Of a DNA stretch of 29,162 bases, positions 25,125 through 29,162 are shown piece by piece. The notes under the pieces were generated by a model that was given only the letters and a program-made list of their open reading frames with translations, was not told the DNA's origin and did no database searches. This stretch comes from JAUVXE01 sp964349355 (GTDB lineage: Bacteria > Actinomycetota > Coriobacteriia > Anaerosomatales > SLCP01). The translations under genes were made by a program, and so were the position numbers. How positions within the stretch are numbered: position 1 is the first letter of the stretch; each line of letters begins with the position of its first letter. The stretch lies in contig CAYGFZ010000025.1 in NCBI GenBank assembly GCA_964349355.1, forward strand, positions 1-29,162, in the 5' to 3' direction.

Positions 25125-25568
25125 ATGGACAAGACACTCTTGGCCGAGGAGATCAAGACAGCGATGCGTGAGCACGACAAGACCCGCCTTGCGATCCTTC
25201 GGCTTGTGAAGAACGAGATAGACGTCAAGGAGAAAGAGTCAGGCGCCGAGACATCTTCCGAGGAGGTCGTTGCAGCACTTAAAAAGGTCCTCAAGCAGAC
25301 CGGCGAGACGCTTGAAGGCTCGATCAAGGCCGGAACCGACGAGCAGCGGACCGGATATCTACGAGAGCAGGTCGACATCCTCTCCGGATACCTGCCCCGT
25401 CAGGTGACCGGCGAGGAGCTCGCGGCGATCGTGGACGGGGTGCTCGCTGACGGCGGCTTCACAGAGAAGCGCGAGATGGGTCGTGCGATCGGACTCGTCG
25501 TCTCCGAGACGGGCGGCAACTGCGACAAGGCAGAGGTCGCCAGGCTCGTGGGAGGGAAGCTCGGCTAG
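25125..25568 (+). CDS. yqeY: GatB/YqeY domain protein
   Basis: This 147-residue protein starts at 25125 after GGGAGG and covers the entire YqeY family length. It has the helical N-terminal half (LAEEIKTAMREHDKTRLAILRLVKNEIDVKEKE) and the tail domain (ILSGYLPRQVTGEELAAIVDGVL...KREMGRAIGLVV...GGNCDKAEVARLVGGKLG) shared with GatB, the amidotransferase subunit that handles mischarged tRNA. Free-standing YqeY proteins are widespread and their exact role is unclear. It is followed 55 bp later by the DUF454 gene. Confidence 0.95.
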   Translation: MDKTLLAEEIKTAMREHDKTRLAILRLVKNEIDVKEKESGAETSSEEVVAALKKVLKQTGETLEGSIKAGTDEQRTGYLREQVDILSGYLPRQVTGEELAAIVDGVLADGGFTEKREMGRAIGLVVSETGGNCDKAEVARLVGGKLG

Positions 25569-25623
25569 GGGCCGCAGGTCGTGCGTCGAAGGTGGACGCT
25601 CTGCGTGCTGTGAGGCCGCTACC

Positions 25624-26046
25624 ATGAATCTTCTCCTGCGCCCCATACTGATCGCGGTCGGTACGATCTCACTTGTGCTGGGAGTCATCGGCGCGTTCAT
25701 GCCGGTCCTCCCGACGACCCCGTTCCTGCTGTTGTCGGCGTACTGCTACGGCCGCTCCTCGGAACGGCTGCACCGATGGCTGATCAACCACCCCCGGCTC
25801 GGTTGCTACATCGAGGGGTTCCTCTACGGCGGGAGTGTCCCGATGCGCGCGAAGAAGGCGGCGTTGCTGACGCTCTGGCCGGCTATCGCGCTCTCGTGCG
25901 CGATCATCTACTGGCGGGTCGAGATCCGCTGGATCGCTACGGCTGTACCGGTGCTGCTCGTGCTGATCGCTTCAGCGGTCAGCGTCTACATCTGGACTCG
26001 TCCCTCCGATGAGACGTGCCCGGTCGCTGATGCCTCGGGCGGGTAG
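25624..26046 (+). CDS. DUF454 (YbaN-like) inner-membrane protein
   Basis: This 140-residue small membrane protein starts at 25624. The family motif is GVIGAFMPVLPTTPFLLLSAYCYGRSSERLHRWLINHPRLGCYIEGF, followed by two helices (AALLTLWPAIALSCAIIYW and IATAVPVLLVLIASAVSVYIW). DUF454 proteins have no established biochemical function. Its last 75 bp overlap the 3' end of the convergent GAF kinase gene on the other strand; both proteins look complete, so the overlap seems real. Confidence 0.92.
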   Translation: MNLLLRPILIAVGTISLVLGVIGAFMPVLPTTPFLLLSAYCYGRSSERLHRWLINHPRLGCYIEGFLYGGSVPMRAKKAALLTLWPAIALSCAIIYWRVEIRWIATAVPVLLVLIASAVSVYIWTRPSDETCPVADASGG

Positions 26047-27459
26047 GGGAGAGTCGACCACGGCCTCCGGGCCGCACGGGAGCGTGAGGGTGAACGTTGA
26101 GCCCTCGCCGAGTGCGCTCTTGACGGAGAGGGTGCCCCCTAGCACCGCGGCAAGTTTGCGAGAGATGGCGAGTCCGAGACCGGTGCCTTCCAGCTGCCGG
26201 TCTCGGACTCGCAGAACCTGCTCGAACTCGCCGAAGACCGAATCCAGGTCCTCTCCCGGGATACCGGATCCTGTGTCGTGGACCGCGATGGTGATGACGG
26301 GGGCGGAGGGTCGGTCGATGATTACGCTCACTCCGCCATTCTCGGTGAACTTCACTGCGTTTCCGAGGAGGTTCAGCAGGATCTGGCGCACTCGTACCGT
26401 GTCCGAGACGAGCGGGGGAGCGGGATCGTGGGTGTAGGCGGTGAGTTTGAGCGCCTTGGCTTCGGCTTGGGGCGTGACCGACAGGATGCACTCCTGTACC
26501 AGGCTCGGTACGTCGATCACATCATGCGAGATCTGCAAAACCCCAGCGTCGATCCGGCTCAAGTCAAGCAGGTCGCGCATGATGGCAAGCAGATGCTGAC
26601 CTGAACCGTTGATCATCTCGAGTTGGACCCGCTGCTCATCGGTCAGATCACCTGCGAGTCCCTGAAGCATTATGCCGGAGAATCCGATGATCGAGTTGAG
26701 CGGTGTTCGGAGTTCGTGGCTCATCGAGCGGAGGAAGCGCGCCTTCGCGTCGTTGGCGTCGGCCAACTCCTGTGCTTGCTCCTCGAGATTGACAGCCTGA
26801 CACTGAAGCTCTTCGTTGGCGACCGTCAACGCCTCGGTGCGTTCCTGGACGATCTGTTCGAGGTGTGTGTTGATGCGGTTGATCTCGGCGTTCGCCCTCT
26901 GCACTGATTCGAACAGACGGGCGTTGGCGACAGCGAGAGCTGCTTGGGCAGCGAACATGCGCGCGAGATCGATGTCGCCTGATTCGAACGTGCGCACATC
27001 ATCGGTGCTTCCGAGGATCATGACGCCGATGGGGCGCTCTGTAAGCAGTAACGGGATGTAGAGGATCGAGCACAGGCCGCGGGCATCGCTGATCGCGCGC
27101 TCTTCAGGGGAGAGCGATGCGACCCGGGCGTCGGCCAGGTAGATGGGTTCGGTGGTCGACAGCGACTCGGCAACGTGAGGATGGTCGGAGAGTCTCTGGT
27201 GGCGGAACTCCTCGGGAAAGGCGGGCTCGAGGGGCGGTGTGGTAGCGCCGAGATACATCGCCTGTTCATCGAGCACGTAGACCGCACCGGTGTGGAGGCC
27301 GAAGAGCGCACAGGCGCTTTCGATCGCAGTCTGGAGGACATCCTCCAACTCGAGCGACGAAGCAAGGGCCTCTGCCACCCGGAGAAGGGACGCCAAAGTC
27401 TCGGGGGGCATCGCTGATGAGTAGGGGCGTCCGTCGGGTTGCACCTGTTGTGATGTCAT
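25972..27459 (-). CDS. GAF-domain histidine kinase, orphan
   Basis: This 495-residue cytoplasmic sensor kinase has a GAF domain over about residues 25-182 (EALASSLELEDVLQTAIESACALFGLHTGAVYVLDEQ through AAQAALAVANARLFE), then a coiled coil (185-240, ending LEEQAQELADANDAKA). The HisKA domain has H248 in SMSHELRTPLNSIIGFSG, and the ATPase domain carries N-box LNLLGNAVKFT, G1 HDTGSGIPGED and the G2 motif GTGLGLAISRKLAAVLGG. No transmembrane helix and no neighbouring response regulator are present. It is 144 bp downstream of hgcB on the same strand, but the gap and weak ribosome site argue for separate control. The kinase core is similar to that of the PAS kinase at 19698-20831. Confidence 0.94.
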   Translation of the reverse strand: MTSQQVQPDGRPYSSAMPPETLASLLRVAEALASSLELEDVLQTAIESACALFGLHTGAVYVLDEQAMYLGATTPPLEPAFPEEFRHQRLSDHPHVAESLSTTEPIYLADARVASLSPEERAISDARGLCSILYIPLLLTERPIGVMILGSTDDVRTFESGDIDLARMFAAQAALAVANARLFESVQRANAEINRINTHLEQIVQERTEALTVANEELQCQAVNLEEQAQELADANDAKARFLRSMSHELRTPLNSIIGFSGIMLQGLAGDLTDEQRVQLEMINGSGQHLLAIMRDLLDLSRIDAGVLQISHDVIDVPSLVQECILSVTPQAEAKALKLTAYTHDPAPPLVSDTVRVRQILLNLLGNAVKFTENGGVSVIIDRPSAPVITIAVHDTGSGIPGEDLDSVFGEFEQVLRVRDRQLEGTGLGLAISRKLAAVLGGTLSVKSALGEGSTFTLTLPCGPEAVVDSPLPARGISDRARLIGGTSPDVDADR

Positions 27460-27603
27460 CTGCGGGCTTCATCCCCTCGCCGGGCGGACACCATCCGTGC
27501 CGCCCCACCAGTTTACCTGGAATCTTCCCCTGCGAACGGCTCCTGGAACATCCCGGCCGTTGCTGCTGCGGCAGCGATCAGTGCGCTGGCGGAGCCGAGC
27601 GCC

Positions 27604-27906
27604 TTAACAGCAGCAGCAGCCGTCGTCATCGGGGCCGCATGCCGGTTCGGAGCCGGTGATCCAGCCCTTCACGATCGCTGCCGCACATCCGACGCCGGGC
27701 GTGACCGTGATCGCGGCCTCCGGGCAGTTGCGGGCGCACGCACCGCACTCGATGCATACGTCTCTGTCGAGGATGCGGGCCCGCCGGTCATCGTCGATGG
27801 CGAACACGCCGTGCGGGCAGACTGCGGTACACATGGCGCACCCGGTGCATGCGTTACGGTCGAGTCCGAGCGTCACCACTCCGTCGATGTATCGAAGTCC
27901 CGTCAT
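27604..27906 (-). CDS. hgcB: HgcB, 2[4Fe-4S] ferredoxin of mercury methylation
   Basis: This 100-residue ferredoxin is thought to supply electrons to the corrinoid of HgcA. ATG 27906 follows GGTGAG; GTG codons at 27921/27918 overlapping the hgcA stop are alternatives. Cluster 1 uses C20, C23, C26 and C30 (CTGCAMCTAVCP) and cluster 2 uses C51, C54, C57 and C61 (CIECGACARNCP). The additional HgcB-specific Cys is C74 in TPGVGCAAAIV. The tail holds C90 and four consecutive terminal cysteines, C97-C100, where characterised HgcB proteins usually carry a vicinal pair. It starts 8 bp past the hgcA stop. An ordinary ferredoxin would lack C74 and the tail, and the neighbour makes the assignment firm. 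Confidence 0.93.
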   Translation of the reverse strand: MTGLRYIDGVVTLGLDRNACTGCAMCTAVCPHGVFAIDDDRRARILDRDVCIECGACARNCPEAAITVTPGVGCAAAIVKGWITGSEPACGPDDDGCCCC

Positions 27907-27914
27907 CGCGTCGC

Positions 27915-28925
27915 TCACCACGCGATCGAGACGATGAGTGCTGTCAGGGCGACGAGTGCCGCAACGGCTTGGACGGGTACGGCGCGTCGCATCTCCCACA
28001 GCACTCCGGACAGGGAGGTGAAGGTGCTCGAGCCGGTGAAGTTCATCGCAGCGAAAGAAGCGAGGGCCGACACGCCCACCACCAGTGCGACCGATCCGGC
28101 CGCATCGATGTGTGCGGAAAACGTGCCGAGGAGCCCGAACGCCGCGAGAACACCAACGATCGCGCCCTTGAGCGCGAAGGCCCGCCCGGGAACCCAGGGA
28201 AGCGCCAAGGGGACGAGCAGTCCGCCGGCGAGCACACCTGTTGCTCCTGCGGTGAGCGCAAGTGCTGTCCCGCTCCATGGGACCAGTCCGACTGCCGAAA
28301 GGAGCAGAAGTGCAGTTGCCCCGGTAAGGACCCGTATATCCCTCATGACCGAGAGTTCTACGCCGGTGACAGTGAGCCTGTCCCACATCCTGAACTCGAC
28401 GCGGCGCATCTCGGGCGTGGCCTTCATCCCCGCGTCGAGGAATGCGGGCAGGTCTGCAGCGCGAACCGGTCCGTAGACGACACGGAAACCGACAGCAGCC
28501 CGAACGTCGTGAGCGGCCACCCCTGGTGCGCCGAGTTGGGGGAGCACGAGTGTGCGGTGGTCGACCAGTGTCTGTATGCTTGAGTCCAGGAGTCGGATGA
28601 TGAGTTCCTCGGTGCCGAAGGTGCCCTTGCCCGCAGCACACCACACGTTGACGCCCCGTGTGTCGAGTACGAGTAGCCACACGTCGCGGCCGTTAAGTTC
28701 CTTGCGCAGCGCATCGACCGTGAGCTTGTAGTTCGCAGTCACCAGAACGGGTGCGCTGCGGTCCGGGCCGCCGATGCCGTAGAGGCCGGGAGTGATGCGA
28801 TATCGGTCCCGTCCGAACCCGAGCCGCACGCGTAGCGCGCCGAGGTGGTCGGCGAAGGTGAGATCGGTTCGCAGCAGGGGTATCTCACGTTCGTGTTTGG
28901 TGGAGGTCTCCATGGCCCCCAGCAT
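27915..28925 (-). CDS. hgcA: HgcA, corrinoid-dependent mercury methyltransferase
   Basis: This 336-residue membrane-anchored corrinoid protein transfers a methyl group to Hg(II), forming methylmercury. The soluble domain carries the diagnostic cap-helix motif N93-V-W-C96-A-A-G-K100 followed by GTFGTEEL; C96 is the predicted lower cobalt ligand. GLYGIGGPDRSAPVLVTANYKLTVDALR matches the corrinoid/FeS-protein-like fold. Five C-terminal helices are visible (about residues 198-216, 220-242, 250-268, 278-296, 317-335), as in known HgcA. AGGAGG lies just before ATG 28925 (spacing only 3; ATG 28913 is the alternative). It is paired with hgcB. The related CdhD/AcsC corrinoid proteins of the acetyl-CoA pathway lack this motif and this membrane domain, so they are excluded. 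Confidence 0.95.
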   Translation of the reverse strand: MLGAMETSTKHEREIPLLRTDLTFADHLGALRVRLGFGRDRYRITPGLYGIGGPDRSAPVLVTANYKLTVDALRKELNGRDVWLLVLDTRGVNVWCAAGKGTFGTEELIIRLLDSSIQTLVDHRTLVLPQLGAPGVAAHDVRAAVGFRVVYGPVRAADLPAFLDAGMKATPEMRRVEFRMWDRLTVTGVELSVMRDIRVLTGATALLLLSAVGLVPWSGTALALTAGATGVLAGGLLVPLALPWVPGRAFALKGAIVGVLAAFGLLGTFSAHIDAAGSVALVVGVSALASFAAMNFTGSSTFTSLSGVLWEMRRAVPVQAVAALVALTALIVSIAW

Positions 28926-28946
28926 AATCCTCCTAGAAGTGGCGAG

Positions 28947-28962
28947 TCAAACCAACGTTTGA
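28947..28962. promoter_or_regulatory. Palindrome upstream of hgcA, candidate operator
   Basis: TCAAAC-CAAC-GTTTGA is a perfect 16-bp inverted repeat, 21 bp upstream of the hgcA start. TCAA and TTGA separated by 8 bases fit the general layout of ArsR/SmtB-family operators, and ArsR-like regulators have been noted near hgcA in other genomes. No such regulator is encoded within this window; the right edge is 200 bp away. Confidence 0.45.
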
Positions 28963-29052
28963 ACACTCCCGCACAGCAGTCGGACCATTTCGCACCCCCG
29001 CTGCGCCCAACAACAGCTATCCTCGGTAGAGTATGCGCCCACAAGTTCGTTC

Positions 29053-29076
29053 TGGCGCCTCCCGAGAGGGGCGCCA
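29053..29076. terminator. Possible terminator hairpin near the right edge
   Basis: TGGCGCC and GGCGCCA form a perfect 7-bp stem around a 10-base loop. There is no T-run on either side. It may end a gene lying beyond the right edge and isolate the hgcA promoter. The rest of 28926-29162 holds no supportable gene. Confidence 0.35.
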
Positions 29077-29162
29077 CGTGTCCGGGCAGTACATCTAGCG
29101 CTGGCGTGATACTCGCACTACCATCACAGGGATTCATCCTTACGGGCTAATCGGGAGCCAAA

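Noticed and set aside
27604..27620. CAGCAGCAG run as a microsatellite
   Set aside because: It is only the codons for the four terminal Cys of HgcB; four units are not a significant repeat.
27604..28680. 358-residue minus-strand ORF ending in the HgcB sequence
   Set aside because: Only the last 100 residues are HgcB; the upstream part is an out-of-frame reading of hgcA and is Arg/Gly-rich noise.

Overview
The window is about 29 kb of GC-rich bacterial DNA, densely packed with short intergenic gaps, some GTG/TTG starts and clear AGGAGG-type ribosome sites. It is a draft scaffold: two runs of exactly 100 N (1293-1392 and 3246-3345) are conventional gap fillers. Gene content suggests an anaerobic or facultative Gram-positive lineage with lipoproteins. 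My guess is Actinomycetota, class Coriobacteriia; this is inferred from protein style and not proven. No rRNA, tRNA, CRISPR array, transposase or phage gene was seen.

Layout. 1-1185 (minus): a two-component pair, a partial sensor kinase and an OmpR-type regulator. 1270-3191 (minus): a small secreted protein and an iron-sulfur/cytochrome b fusion subunit of a respiratory oxidoreductase, cut at the second gap. 3487-6197 (plus): a PerR/Fur-type regulator followed by catalase-peroxidase KatG. 6407-10426: a nickel unit, with NikR (plus) facing a minus-strand operon of a lipoprotein and NikL-, NikM/CbiM-, CbiQ- and CbiO-like ECF transporter parts. A perfect palindrome lies upstream of this operon. 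10563-11396 (minus): a class IV aminotransferase. 11640-14734 (plus): a complete polar amino acid ABC importer. 14755-16188 (minus): a TrmO-like/FmdE-like fusion and a flavin reductase. 16341-19564 (plus): a lipoprotein MsrA-MsrB fusion and a CopB-type P-type ATPase. 19698-20831 (plus): an orphan PAS histidine kinase. 21386-22750 (plus): citrate synthase. 22789-24500 (minus): a two-gene ABC-2 exporter. 24589-25103 (minus): broken transporter remnants, TrkH-like and MntP-like. 25125-26046 (plus): a YqeY protein and a DUF454 protein. 25972-27459 (minus): an orphan GAF histidine kinase. 27604-28925 (minus): hgcA and hgcB, the mercury methylation pair.

The most important content is the hgcAB pair. 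HgcA is a corrinoid protein with the diagnostic NVWCAAGK cap-helix motif and a five-helix membrane domain. HgcB is a 2[4Fe-4S] ferredoxin ending in four consecutive cysteines. A perfect TCAAAC/GTTTGA palindrome lies just upstream of hgcA. Together they predict that the organism can methylate inorganic mercury.

Other points to follow up are the ATAACACGA/TCGTGTTAT palindrome with a His-rich lipoprotein at the head of the nickel operon, the TrmO-FmdE domain fusion, the FdnH/FdnI-like single-chain fusion with a lost N-terminus, and a 55-bp sequence repeated exactly on both sides of the second gap. That last repeat looks like an unmerged contig overlap.
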